Positions 17,232 to 27,356 are shown, counted from the stretch's first letter. The stretch: DNA of 35,743 bases from Acidimicrobiaceae bacterium (GCA_003140595.1 PLKG01000155.1:2282-38024); one strand, 5' to 3'. Made by a program: numbers and translations. The notes: generated from the sequence alone by a model not told the origin.

Positions 17232-17602
17232 TGGGTTCCTACCTTGACGGAGTCGTCGTGGCGGGTGACCGTCGCGGCCGCAAGCTCGGCTCCCCGACGG
17301 CAAACTTGAGGATCGGTGCCGACGTCGGCCTTGCCGACGGTGTCTACGTGGGCACGGTGGAGCTCGAGGACGGCACAAGACACTCGGCGGCCGTCTCGGT
17401 GGGCCGGCGCCCCCATTACTACGAGGCAGGTGAGCGGCTCGTCGAGGCGTACCTCCTTGACTTTGACGGGGATCTCTACGGCCAGAAGATCCGCGTGGAG
17501 ATCGGGACCCTCGTGCGGGGGCAGCGCAGCTTCGAGAGCGAGGAAGAACTGGTCGAGCAGATAGCGAGCGACGTCGAAGCCGTTCGCGCCCTGCACGGCT
17601 GA
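17231..17602 (+). CDS. Stand-alone riboflavin kinase domain protein
   Basis: The 123 residues correspond to the C-terminal flavokinase domain of bifunctional RibF: an initial VVVAGDRRGRKLGSPTANL strand-loop with the conserved PTAN motif that binds ATP/Mg, then GLADGVYVGTVELEDG, AAVSVGRRPHY, and VEAYLLDFDGDLYGQKIRVE with the candidate catalytic Glu, then RGQRSFES and a C-terminal helix. It would phosphorylate riboflavin to FMN (EC 2.7.1.26). The FAD synthetase half normally fused in bacteria is absent and no adjacent remnant is visible. The usual family motif reads GFPTANL, here GSPTANL. The start is GTG at 17231, which fits the domain boundary. It could be a second flavokinase besides a normal RibF elsewhere. 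FMN supply would suit the LLM oxidoreductase nearby only if that enzyme uses FMN. Confidence 0.8.
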   Translation: MGSYLDGVVVAGDRRGRKLGSPTANLRIGADVGLADGVYVGTVELEDGTRHSAAVSVGRRPHYYEAGERLVEAYLLDFDGDLYGQKIRVEIGTLVRGQRSFESEEELVEQIASDVEAVRALHG

Positions 17603-18331
17603 GTCGCCCTGCGAGCTACCGGACGCTCTCCCAGCCTTGTTGCGATAGTCGCCATGGCGCGCGATGGTCTGCCTCTTTGCGAGGCGGGCCGCAAGGCCAC
17701 AGGCGGGCGACGGCGGGACCCCGGTGCGCAAGCGGAGTACCGAGGGTCACCCAGCCCTTGGCGGGACGACGAGGCGGTCGACTCGAGTCACGCCCTTGAG
17801 GCCGCCATCGAGGTGAGATATCGGCAGTTCCGTGACGCCGACCAGGGCCGCTCTCGGTAGCACCGGTGCCTTTCTCGGGCGTCGCCGCCTGGTCGTACTG
17901 CTCCGCCAGCCACCTGCTCGATGACCCGGTCGCCAGCCAGGCCGGGAGCCGGACGATGCTCAACTGCGTGACGATTTATCCTCGCCCGGCAGTCGCAACA
18001 GCGCGGGACGGGCCAACCGCGCCCGGCTGTTTCGGATCGTTGGAGACCACGGGTAACGCCCGCTAGTCATTAGATACGAGTCGGCATCTAAGCCAGTCGC
18101 CATCTCATAGGTCGCTTCCTGCACGCACGCATTGGACTTATTGGACTATGCAAGGATTGGAGGAGCCGAGCCTTTCCGATGCCATATGGGGATGGCCCTT
18201 TCAGCCTCTGGAGGGGAAGTGCCAGCGGACAAGTACGCTTGACAGCTGACCGGTCAGGAACGGTCGCCTCCGGCATGTCGGCGTGGATATGTCGGCAGAG
18301 CCCCGTGGCACCAGGAGGAGCACTCGAGCAG
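17603..18331. other. 729-bp region with no convincing gene
   Basis: This lies between the riboflavin kinase and the NfeD-like gene. Open frames occur on both strands (68 codons at 17654-17860 plus, 115 codons at 17616-17963 minus), but their products are Arg/Pro/Gly-rich with no motif and no Shine-Dalgarno. A short direct repeat, attggact at about 18131 and 18140, lies about 190 bp before the NfeD-like start and may be part of its promoter region. Nothing else was recognised. Confidence 0.4.
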
Positions 18332-18556
18332 ATGGACTTGGACTCCGGTGGACAGGCAACCGAAGCCGTCGGCAAGATGGGGCGCGTTTCCGTGCCTATT
18401 TCCCAGGGCGTTGCGGGCGAGGTGATCATCCAAATCCGAGGCGGCTCGGAGGCCTACACGGCGTACACTGAAAGTGAAGAGCCGCTCGCGGTGAACACAC
18501 GCATTGTTGTCGTTGAGCAGCTTTCGTCGCGGACGCTACTCGTGACGGGTTGCTGA
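18332..18556 (+). CDS. Short NfeD-like OB-fold protein
   Basis: A 74-residue protein matching the C-terminal soluble OB-fold domain of NfeD (EAVGKMGRVSVPISQGVAGEV, then a beta strand VIIQIRGG, and ...VNTRIVVVEQLSSRTLLVTG). NfeD proteins are encoded next to flotillin/SPFH genes and are thought to work with them in membrane microdomains; that is exactly the context here, with the flotillin gene 22 bp downstream. Ordinary NfeD homologues carry transmembrane helices before this domain; here there are none and the protein seems to be only the OB fold. The ATG at 18332 has AGGAGGAG upstream at longer-than-usual spacing; an upstream extension of the frame is Ser/Gly/Arg-rich and not hydrophobic. Confidence 0.65.
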   Translation: MDLDSGGQATEAVGKMGRVSVPISQGVAGEVIIQIRGGSEAYTAYTESEEPLAVNTRIVVVEQLSSRTLLVTGC

Positions 18557-18578
18557 TCAGCCGAGAGAAAGAGGGCTC

Positions 18579-19763
18579 ATGTTCTTCTACAGAATCCCAG
18601 CGCCGAACGAGGCGATGGTGGTTTCGGGATCCAAGCGCGGCAGCGATGGCGGGCAATTCCGCATCGTGACGGGAAGGGGGTCTTTTGTCCTGCCTTGGAA
18701 GAACAAGGCTCGCTGGCTCTCTCTCGATCTCAGGGAGGCTCTCATCTCCGAAAGCTGCGTGACCAAGCTGCGAATCCCGCTCACCGTCGAGGCCGTCGCA
18801 GTGTTCAAAGTCGGCGACGACAACTCGTCTATAGCCAACGCGGCGCGCCGTTTCCTCGATCAGCAGCAGGGGATGGAACGACTCACCTCACAGGTCCTCG
18901 CCGGGCACCTTCGCTCGATCGTCGGGGGCCTGACTGTCGAGGAGATCATCGGCGATCGCAACCGGGTGGCCCAGGAGGTCAAGGCAGCCTCGACCGACGA
19001 GATGGAGAAGCTCGGTCTCGTGATCGACGCGTTCCAGATACAAGAGATCAAGGACGCCACCGGCTACATCGAGAACCTGGCCGCCCCGCACGCCGCGGCC
19101 GTTGCCCGAGACGCGCGCATCGCCGCCGCGCAGGCGGACCAAGCCGCCACCGAGAAGGAGCAGGAAGCGAATGCTCTGAAGGCCGGCTTCGTACGCGAGG
19201 CCGAGATCAAGCAGGCGGGCTACAGGGCCGAGATCGAGCAGGCACAAGCTGCCGCGAGCCAGGCCGGACCTCTGGCCCAGGCCAAGGCCAGCCAGCAGGT
19301 GACCGAAGAACAGACCAGGCTTGCCGCCCTCCAGGCGCAAAAGCGCGAGAAGGACCTCATCGCAGAGGTCGAGAAGCCCGCTGACGCCGACGCATACCGC
19401 ACGATCCGGCTAGCCGAGGCCGACCGGGATGCGATCAAGGCGAGGGCCGAGGCGCTCGCCGGCGGGAACCAGAGCCTCATCGCAGCCAACAGGATCGTCG
19501 AGCAGCTTCCCGCCTTGGTGGAGGCCGCGGCCAAGGGGCTCAGTGGGGCGAACATAGTCCTAGTGAACGGCACCGAGGGTGTGACGGATCTGCTGACGAA
19601 CCTAGTGACCCAGGGTTACTCGATCTACGAGGCGATAAAGGGGGGAGTTCCGCAGACCTTGGCCAAGCACGTCGAGGCGCCGCGCGGCAATGGTCCTGCA
19701 CCACTTCCGGCGACCGGAGAGGGGACCGGAACAGCTCCCGGCGTCGGGGGCCTCGCTCCCTGA
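18579..19763 (+). CDS. Flotillin-like SPFH domain protein
   Basis: A 394-residue flotillin/SPFH scaffold protein. The SPFH (band 7) domain covers about residues 1-180 (FYRIPAPNEAMVVSGSKRG, GRGSFVLPW, LRIPLTVEAVAVFKVG, AARRFLDQQQG, VLAGHLRSIVGGLTVEEIIGDR, LGLVIDAFQIQEIKD). A long Ala/Glu/Gln-rich coiled coil with repeated EAE-type heptads follows (about 185-310), then a small hydrophobic C-terminal domain and a Pro/Gly tail. Flotillins oligomerise on the inner membrane face and organise lipid microdomains. There is no N-terminal transmembrane helix, unlike FloA/FloT, so membrane attachment must come from elsewhere. The ATG at 18579 is preceded by a GAGAGAAAGAGG purine run. It is in an operon with the NfeD-like gene. 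Confidence 0.88.
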   Translation: MFFYRIPAPNEAMVVSGSKRGSDGGQFRIVTGRGSFVLPWKNKARWLSLDLREALISESCVTKLRIPLTVEAVAVFKVGDDNSSIANAARRFLDQQQGMERLTSQVLAGHLRSIVGGLTVEEIIGDRNRVAQEVKAASTDEMEKLGLVIDAFQIQEIKDATGYIENLAAPHAAAVARDARIAAAQADQAATEKEQEANALKAGFVREAEIKQAGYRAEIEQAQAAASQAGPLAQAKASQQVTEEQTRLAALQAQKREKDLIAEVEKPADADAYRTIRLAEADRDAIKARAEALAGGNQSLIAANRIVEQLPALVEAAAKGLSGANIVLVNGTEGVTDLLTNLVTQGYSIYEAIKGGVPQTLAKHVEAPRGNGPAPLPATGEGTGTAPGVGGLAP

Positions 19764-19833
19764 CCGACCGAGGCGTTCAGAGGGCGCGATCCGAGTCACC
19801 ATCGGCTCACCGCGACGCATCGCGCGGGGAGTC

Positions 19834-19849
19834 GGCCGCCTCAGCGGCC
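19834..19849. terminator. Small GC hairpin between convergent genes
   Basis: ggccgc-CTCA-gcggcc forms a perfect 6-bp stem with a tetraloop in the 207-bp spacer between the flotillin gene and the ECF S-component gene, which converge here. There is no T-tract in either direction. It may serve as a weak bidirectional terminator. Confidence 0.35.
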
Positions 19850-19970
19850 CACAGCCTGACGACGGGTCAGGGCCGGACAAGCAGCAGTCTTCCGGACGCG
19901 ATCATGCGCAGTGAGCATGAAGCACCGGATCGATGACTGACAGCTCGGCAGGTGCCGCCTTTCTGATTCC

Positions 19971-20803
19971 TCAGGAAACCATCGGCTCGCCGAGCTCGTG
20001 GCGCTCAATCTCCACAGGGGCGCCGAATGCCGCACGGTGGCTGGCCCGGCGCAGCGCGGCGAGGACCGGGCGCCCGGCGACGAAGATGAGTCCGGCGTTC
20101 AAAGCGGCTCGGGGCAGATCGAAACCGAGCGATGTCGCGGAATGGAACAGGAGGAACCGGACCAGGTTGTGGGCCACTGAGGCTCCAGGCTGGAAGGAGA
20201 GCGTCGACGAGGTGCCTGCGCCGAAAGGCCAGAACCACAGGTCGAGAAGCAGGCCGTACGCGAGGCAGGCAAACGCCGCGTATGTGGCCAGCACGCCCAG
20301 CTCGCGGCGGCCCCGCAGGTGGGGGAGGCAGCCGGCTCCGTAACCCATCCACGCCGCGGCCATCATCTGGAACGGCAACCACGGACCGACTCCGCCGGTG
20401 ACCAGCGCCGACGCGAAGAGGGTGAGCGCACCGAGAAGGAAGCCGAAGTGGCGCCCGAACACGTAACCTGCCGGGAACAGTAAGAAGAAGACCGGCTCGA
20501 ATCCGGCTGCACCGCCTGAGGGAAGCCGCAGCGCAGCGCCGCACGCGCCGAGCACGCCGAGCATGGCGACGCCTTTGGCGTCCATGCCGCCAGAGCTGAA
20601 CTCGCCGAGCACCGCCACGAGCAACAGTGGCAGGAGCACTGCGACGACCCACGGGGCGTCGCCTGCGTGAGCTTGGTTCAAGGCACCATGTGCCGGTATG
20701 AACAGCGGCCAGACGAAGGCCACCGCTCCGATAACCGACGCGATCGCGATGGCGAACGACCCGACCCGGTCGAGACCCACGGCTTGATGGTCGCGAGAGT
20801 TGT

Positions 20804-20807
<4 letters not shown>
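19971..20807 (-). CDS. ECF transporter S component, predicted cobalamin-specific
   Basis: A 278-residue integral membrane protein with about six hydrophobic helices. The middle reads GACGAALRLPSGGAAGFEPVF, then FLLFPAGYVFGRHFGFLLGALTLFASALVTGG and GPWLPFQMMAAAWMGYGAG, typical of ECF S components (substrate-binding membrane subunits) in the ECF/DUF core-transport fold. Substrate assignment comes from the upstream cobalamin riboswitch and the transcobalamin-like partner proteins, not from residues in this protein. The GTG at 20807 overlaps the ATPase stop by 4 bp (GTGA). A longer frame exists upstream (to 20873) but it lies inside the ATPase gene. It is the last gene of the five-gene operon. 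Confidence 0.8.
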
Positions 20808-22431
<1,624 letters not shown>

Positions 22432-22435
<4 letters not shown>

Positions 22436-23529
22436 GCCACAGCCTCCTGCAGCTTGGCGCGCAGCGGCGCTGGTACTGGCGCAATAGCCGATGGGACCGC
22501 GGCGGCCAGGATTCCGCCAAGCGCGAGTAGCGGGCCGGGCGGCAAGGCGAGGGGATAGAGCGGCTGAACAAGGGAGTTCGGGTCGCCGCTGCCTGCCGCC
22601 ACGACGCCTGCAACGGCCGCGAGCCCGGCCGCAACGACGACCCACTCGGCGCCGAGCCAGCGGTCGGGCCGGTAACGGCTCCGTGAGCCATGTGATGCTG
22701 CGACGAGCCCCCCGATGACCAGCGCGCCACCGACAAGGACGACAGCGAGCCCTATCCCCGAAGCCGAGCCGGAGTCGAGCACCTCGAACAGGCCGACGCC
22801 AAGCCCGACGAGGCCGACGAGTGTCGTGGCGGCGGTGACCTGACGTCGCCTCGGCGAGGTGGATCGTCGCCCGAACCCGCGTGCGTCCATCGAGGCCGCC
22901 AGCGCCACCGAGCGCTCGAGCGCGCTCTCAAGGACTGGTACCGCCAGGCCACGCCAGCCCCTTAGCCCGCGCGTGGGCCGGCCCCTCAGGCGTCGGGCGT
23001 CTCGGACACGGGCAATCGAAAGCACGACCTGTGGTGTGAACGAGATCGCTACGGTGACTGCGACGGCCACTTCGTAGAGTCCGGCCGGCACGCATCGCAG
23101 GAGCCGGAACGACGAGGCGAGGGAGTTCGCGGCACCGAAACAGGCCAGGATCACGGCTATCTGCAGCCCCTGGCAGAACGCGCCAATTGCCTCTTGGGCT
23201 GTCACCGGGCCACCGATTGTCACGCCGGCGGCCCACGACGGCAGTGGCGCCGAGGGAAGGGTGAACCACGTGCTACCCGGCACCCGGTTGCCGAAGAGGA
23301 CTTGGACCACGACCCGGATGGCGATGACGAAGAGTCCGAGCCGTACGAGCGCGCCGAACGAAAGGGCCCACGGACTGCTGCCGCGCCTTGTCGTCACGAC
23401 CCAGGCCACCACCGCAAATATGAGACCGAGCAGGAGCGGGTTCGTGGTGCGGCTGGCGCTGACCGCCAGCGCACCCGCCCAGCACCACCACGCGATGGGG
23501 TGCAACGGCTGAAGGCGGGTGCGAAGCAT
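22432..23529 (-). CDS. ECF transporter T component (EcfT-like)
   Basis: A 365-residue membrane protein that couples the S component to the ATPases. EcfT features are visible: several N-terminal helices (WWCWAGALAVS..., LGLIFAVVAWVVT), a central VAVAVTVAISFTPQVVLSIARVRDARRLRG segment, and an AASMDARGFGRR motif. The two short Arg-containing coupling motifs (ARRLRG and the ARGFGR type) are those that contact the ATPases. The C-terminal 120 residues add several more hydrophobic helices beyond the canonical length, ending LQEAVA. The ATG at 23529 directly follows the TAG stop of the upstream DUF4430 gene, so it is translationally coupled. Confidence 0.82.
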
Positions 23530-24357
23530 CTAGGTGACTCGGTCGCCCGAGCGACGGGCCCGAAACAGCGCCCCGGCGCCGATGAGCAGGATCAGGGCTG
23601 TCCCGACGGCGAACAGTGCGGGGCTCGTGCCTTTCCCACTGCTTGGAGAGGAGCTGATGGGACCGGCACCATGGCCAGATGAGGCGAGCGTCGAGACCGT
23701 CACACCCTTGGCCTGGTTCTCGAGCGCAGGAGCACTCGGAGCGGCCCTTGGTGGTGGGTCTGCCGGGGTGGCGCTCCCGTCAGGCTCGAAGCGCCACCCC
23801 TCGACGTCACCTTTGGAGACCTTCCACTCGGCAGGCCCTCCGCTTGCATACAGCCATCGTTTGCCACCGTGCCAGTAGGACCAATAGGCGTAGTGGCCCC
23901 CGGACTGGTTGCCGCAGCCGGTCGCCGGGTACCCGTCGATCGCACACAAGAGTCCGGACTCGCCATAGCGGGGAGACGGGTACCTGAGGAGAGCGGCCTG
24001 TGCTTGCAACGCCTGCGCATCGTTGTCACCGGCCTTGACCGCGACGCAGGTGACGATGACCTTGCCGTTTGCCCCACCGAAGTCGGCCACGACCGCGACG
24101 ACGACCGTTTCCTTGGTGTGCGCGGGTACCGTGCATCGCGGAGCGGGGTCCTCGGGCTGTCGAACTGCGCTTGCCGCGGCACCTTGCACGGTTCCCGGTG
24201 CCATGGTTGCGATGACCGTCGCAACTACGGCCCCGATCACCACTGTCGCGGCGAGCAAAGTCGCCGATCGCACAAGGAGTCGAGCACGGCTCATGGCCGC
24301 GACAGGTTCGCGCATCGCGGGAGGAACTCCGGGTGATCTCGGTCGATGCACTGTCAT
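23530..24357 (-). CDS. Membrane-anchored DUF4430 protein (transcobalamin beta-domain-like)
   Basis: The roughly 275-residue exported protein has an N-terminal hydrophobic signal/anchor (LLAATVVIGAVVATVIA), then a domain of about 130 residues resembling DUF4430: ETVVVAVVADFGGANGKVIV, a cysteine-containing GLLCAIDGYPATGCG segment, an aromatic HYAYWSYWHGGKRWLYASGG block and a GDVEGWRF ending. A Pro/Ala/Ser linker and a C-terminal transmembrane helix (ALFAVGTALILLIGAGALF) with an Arg-rich cytoplasmic tail follow. DUF4430 is related to the C-terminal beta domain of animal transcobalamin and intrinsic factor. It would sit outside the membrane next to the importer. The start is uncertain: ATG at 24357 is taken (35 bp after the preceding stop), with ATGs at 24312 and 24291 as alternatives. 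It is second in the operon. Confidence 0.75.
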   Translation of the reverse strand: MTVHRPRSPGVPPAMREPVAAMSRARLLVRSATLLAATVVIGAVVATVIATMAPGTVQGAAASAVRQPEDPAPRCTVPAHTKETVVVAVVADFGGANGKVIVTCVAVKAGDNDAQALQAQAALLRYPSPRYGESGLLCAIDGYPATGCGNQSGGHYAYWSYWHGGKRWLYASGGPAEWKVSKGDVEGWRFEPDGSATPADPPPRAAPSAPALENQAKGVTVSTLASSGHGAGPISSSPSSGKGTSPALFAVGTALILLIGAGALFRARRSGDRVT

Positions 24358-24391
24358 GTAACCATTTGGGTTCGCGACGCGGTCAGGCCGG

Positions 24392-25525
24392 TCAGGCGGT
24401 TCTGCAGCCGAAGGCGGCTTCGGCGACCGCCAGCTTGCGGGGTCCGATGGGCAGCGCGAGGCCTGCGAGAGCCGGTACCGCCTGCAGTGTGGCGTACTGG
24501 CTCGGGGCGCCGTAATAGGAGAACTCGCCCCGCTCGCTCGCTGGCGCGTCACAGCGGTACTGGAAGTTCTCAAGCGCTCGTTCGGGTGTGATCGCGTGAC
24601 GCACGAATTGCTCGTCGTCGATTGCTCGTAGCGCGATCAACGCCTCGACTACCTCGCCCGTCGAGTCGGGATCACCGCGCTGGCCGTTGCCCGACACGCC
24701 GTAGTAGCCGAACGACCCGTTGGCCTCCTCTGATTGGTCGAAGAAAGGCAGCGGGCTGTGGGCCAAGTGCCCGCCGGCCGCGACGATCGCCATGACGGCC
24801 AGGGCCGTCGAGTTCGTGTCGGGACCGGAGAAGGTCTTCGGGTCGGGTTTCGCACAGGGCGTGATGAGCGAGTAGTCCCAGCCACCGTCAGCACACTGGC
24901 GGCGCGCGAGATAGGCCTCGGCGGCGCGGATCTTTGTGGCAGGGCCCTTCACCGCAACGAGCGCGAGCAGCGCCAGCGACTGGCCGAACGCGTTCGCCGA
25001 GCTCGTGGCACCGAACAACCCGGTAGACGCGCCGCTTGAATGTTCAGCCGCCTCCAGCCTTGCGACTAGGTCGTCGGCTGCTGCGTGGCCGCCGAAGTGC
25101 ACCGAGTCCACTCCCGCAGCGACTGACGCGAGGGTGACGAGCCCGAGCCCGCCGGGATTGACGTCCCCTTTTGCAGAGACGTAGGAGCTGAAATTGTGCT
25201 CGAGCCACAGCGTCGCGAACTTGACCTGATCGGCTCCTTCGCCCGTAGCGACGAGAGCCAAGATGGCATCGGCGGTGTCACCTGCACTTGGCTTGTGGGA
25301 GACGGCGTCGACGATCGCTCCGCTCTTGCTCAAGTCGCGGGCGATCCAGCCTGCGCCGGCGGCAGCAGCGGCTGTCACCATCGTGGCTTTTCCGTGGGGG
25401 ACAGGGGACCCGCTGGCCCCCGGTTCGGCGTTTGCAGCCGACGCAACTGGTATCGCGACGGCTCCAAGGCCGAGAAGTAGCGCAGCAAGGCAGGCTCGGG
25501 CCGCCCGATGGACGGAGGCTGGCAT
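24392..25525 (-). CDS. Secreted alpha/alpha-toroid (prenyltransferase-like) protein, transcobalamin alpha-domain-like
   Basis: A 377-residue secreted protein. A signal peptide (ACLAALLLGLGAVAIPVASA, cleavage near ANAEP) is followed by repeated helical hairpins as in terpene-cyclase/prenyltransferase-type toroids, with turn motifs such as GDTADAILALVATG, ADGGWDYS, NSTALAVMAIVAAGGH, NGSFGYYG, STGEVVEALIALRA and GEFSYYG. The catalytic DxDD motif of terpene cyclases is missing. The alpha domain of transcobalamin and intrinsic factor has this same toroidal fold. With the DUF4430 gene next door and a cobalamin riboswitch upstream, a B12-binding role is inferred. The ATG at 25525 has GAGAGGA upstream, sequestered in a hairpin. 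It is the first gene of the operon. Confidence 0.8.
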   Translation of the reverse strand: MPASVHRAARACLAALLLGLGAVAIPVASAANAEPGASGSPVPHGKATMVTAAAAAGAGWIARDLSKSGAIVDAVSHKPSAGDTADAILALVATGEGADQVKFATLWLEHNFSSYVSAKGDVNPGGLGLVTLASVAAGVDSVHFGGHAAADDLVARLEAAEHSSGASTGLFGATSSANAFGQSLALLALVAVKGPATKIRAAEAYLARRQCADGGWDYSLITPCAKPDPKTFSGPDTNSTALAVMAIVAAGGHLAHSPLPFFDQSEEANGSFGYYGVSGNGQRGDPDSTGEVVEALIALRAIDDEQFVRHAITPERALENFQYRCDAPASERGEFSYYGAPSQYATLQAVPALAGLALPIGPRKLAVAEAAFGCRTA

Positions 25526-25533
25526 GAAGGTCC

Positions 25534-25558
25534 TCTCCCGGATACTGGATCCCGGAGA
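25534..25558 (-). promoter_or_regulatory. Hairpin sequestering the Shine-Dalgarno of the B12 uptake operon
   Basis: In the mRNA, TCTCC at the 5' side pairs with GGAGA of the Shine-Dalgarno GGGAGAGGA, extended inward by GGAT/ATCC after one G-G mismatch, with a 5-nt loop. The start codon lies at 25523-25525. Such a hairpin would block ribosome binding, and is a natural expression platform for the riboswitch upstream. Confidence 0.5.
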
Positions 25559-25604
25559 AGCGCTGAGACACCGCCGCTGTACCGGTTCCCAGTTCCCGCT
25601 TTCC

Positions 25605-25750
25605 TCGACGGTTAGTAGGACTCACCACAAGCAGGTTTTCCGGCTTGCGAGGACGAGCCTCGCCTACGGTTGCGGGCCAGCGCCGGACTTTGACCGGACT
25701 TCCCCTGCAGGCAGCGGGACGACCGAAGCCGTCGAAGCGAAGGGTAGCAG
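25605..25750 (-). ncRNA. Cobalamin (adenosylcobalamin-type) riboswitch
   Basis: Read on the minus strand, this leader has the conserved blocks of the cobalamin riboswitch in order: GGGGAA at about 25700, a TCCGG-TCAAAGT-CCGG stem, the core GCTGGCCCGCAACCGT at 25681-25666 (typical GCxGxCCCGCAACxGT), a GCGAGG/CCTCGC stem with a CTCGT loop, and the B12 box GCCGGAAAACCTGC at 25644-25631 (consensus GCCRGGANACCTGCC). It lies 80-220 nt before the first gene of the ECF operon. The ligand would shut the operon down when cobalamin is plentiful. Exact outer boundaries are approximate; the downstream RBS-masking hairpin suggests translational control. Confidence 0.85.
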
Positions 25751-25903
25751 AGCCGGCAGCGGCCCTCATGGTTGGACCTACGCGGTCCTGCTCATCGGCA
25801 ATCGAGGACCCCCTGGGGACGAGAGTCGTGCCGGCAAGCGGAACTGCGCCTTCTCAGGCCACAATGACCCCCTCGACATACGCGCGGAAGGGTGCTTGCG
25901 GAG

Positions 25904-26513
25904 GCTCTTGTCTACCGGATCCAGACCCCGGTGCGGCCCCTTCGGATGGAGTGCCCCAGAAGACGATGGTTGCGCGCTTCGAGGTCGATGCCGTATTTGA
26001 CCACCTCACGATCCCGAAGCTCGCTCCGGAGGCCTACCTTCGTGCAACGGTCACCAACAGTTCGCCCGTGCTGCTGTTGCCGGGCCGCGCGAGCCTCTTC
26101 CACGGTGCGGAGTCCGTCGGCGCTACCGATCTGGGCACGGTCGCCACTGGGGAGGAGTTCGAGCTGCACCTCGGTGGCGACGGCCGTGTTCGCGTGGAAC
26201 GGGAGCTGCTGCGCAGGAGCACCGGAAAGGCGATGATCGGCGGAACCAGCAGAACTAGCAGCGTTGATGTCGCCTACGAGGTCACAGTTGAGAACCACCG
26301 GGCCGGCCGTTCCGGGTGACTGCAGGACCGGATGCGGATCTCGGGTGACGGCGACATCAAGGAGAAGCTGCGCGAAACCAGCCCCAAGACGTTCGAGCAG
26401 GACGAGCCCGGCCGACTGACATTGAAACTGGATCTCGAGCCCGGGGAGAAGTCGGCCATCTGTCTAGCTTCATCGTCGAACACCCCGCGAACGTGGTTCT
26501 CAGAGGCTTGTGA
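25904..26513 (+). pseudogene. Remnant of a DUF4139 (mucoidy inhibitor MuiA-like) gene
   Basis: The 3' part of a DUF4139 gene survives in three reading frames. First, ALVYRIQTPV at 25904-25933; then, shifted, SDGVPQKT, TIPKLAPEAYLRATVTNSS, LLLPGRASLFHGAESVGATD, TGEEFELHLGGDGRVRVERE and VAYEVTVENHRAG to about 26316. An in-frame TGA at 26317-26319 is followed, in the same frame, by ISGDGDIKEKLRETSPK and LDLEPGEKSAI. A final shift gives FIVEHPANVVLRGL and the natural stop at 26511-26513. Two frameshifts plus one nonsense codon in an otherwise well-preserved domain mean recent inactivation. The 5' two thirds of the gene are missing. It sits between the riboswitch and the sugar permease gene. Confidence 0.75.
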
Positions 26514-27356
26514 TCACCCTTTGAGCCCGGCGGTGGCCATTCCTCCCTTTATCCCTTGTTGGACCAGTATGAGCAGAATGGCCGAGGGGACCGCTGCGAA
26601 GACGGCCGCGGCCATGAGCTCCGGCCACTGCGAGGTGTACTGACCCATGTACGAATAGATGCTCAGTGTCATCGGTTCGACGGTGTTGGAGGTGCTGAGC
26701 GTCAGAGCGAACAGGAAGTCGCCCCAAGCGAACAGGAACGAGAAGAGAGCGGCCGTCAAGATAGCCGGCCTGCTGAGCGGGATCACGATCCTGAGTAGGG
26801 ACCCAAGAAGCGTCGCACCGTCCACGCGGGCAGCCTCGAGCAGCTCGCGTGGCAACCCGATCATGAAGGCCCGAACGACAAGGATGGAGAACGGCACGCA
26901 ATAGGTGGAGTCGGCGATGATCAGCCCCAGGTAGCTGTTGAGCAGATGGAGCCCGGCGAAGATCTTGAAGAACGAGGTGCCCAGCACGATGCCCGGGATC
27001 GTCTGGGCGACCAGAAGCGACAATGTGACGAGCCATGTGACCCGAAACCGGAAGTTCGCCAGAGCGTAAGCCGCGGGCACCGAGATCAACACTGAGACCA
27101 GCGTGGCACCGACCGCGATGATGAAACTGGTGAGCAGAGAACCACCCTGGGTGTGAACGACCTGTGAATAGGCGGCGAAGGTGGGTGTCGGCGGGAAAAG
27201 GGCCGTCGGTGTCGCGAATGTCTGGTGCAAGGTCTTGAGCGAGGTGACCACGGCCCAGTAAAGGGGCACAAGCATCAGTCCGACGATCACGAGCGCCACG
27301 GCGAGGTTCAGCCCGGAGATCAGCGTTCTGCGACGAGAGTTGTGCCGGTAGCTCAT
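26514..27356 (-). CDS. Carbohydrate ABC transporter permease (MalG family)
   Basis: A 280-residue inner-membrane permease. It has six hydrophobic segments, beginning with LISGLNLAVALVIVGLMLVPLYW, and the cytoplasmic EAA loop EAARVDGATLLGSLLRIVIPLSRP that docks the ATPase. SLKT near the N-terminus and the PHFE-like C-terminal LQQ/GIKGGMATAGLKG tail are typical of the MalG branch. The ATG at 27356 overlaps the stop of the upstream MalF-type gene by 4 bp (ATGA), so the pair is coupled. It is the last gene of the sugar operon. No ATPase gene lies in the operon; actinobacterial sugar importers often share one MsiK-type ATPase encoded elsewhere. Confidence 0.9.
   Translation of the reverse strand: MSYRHNSRRRTLISGLNLAVALVIVGLMLVPLYWAVVTSLKTLHQTFATPTALFPPTPTFAAYSQVVHTQGGSLLTSFIIAVGATLVSVLISVPAAYALANFRFRVTWLVTLSLLVAQTIPGIVLGTSFFKIFAGLHLLNSYLGLIIADSTYCVPFSILVVRAFMIGLPRELLEAARVDGATLLGSLLRIVIPLSRPAILTAALFSFLFAWGDFLFALTLSTSNTVEPMTLSIYSYMGQYTSQWPELMAAAVFAAVPSAILLILVQQGIKGGMATAGLKG

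Noticed and set aside
17616..17963. 115-codon minus-strand frame in the gap after the riboflavin kinase
   Set aside because: No Shine-Dalgarno, no motif, composition typical of random high-GC sequence.
23194..23682. Plus-strand open frame opposite EcfT and the DUF4430 gene
   Set aside because: It is antisense to two genes with clear membrane and domain features; highly charged product without a family.
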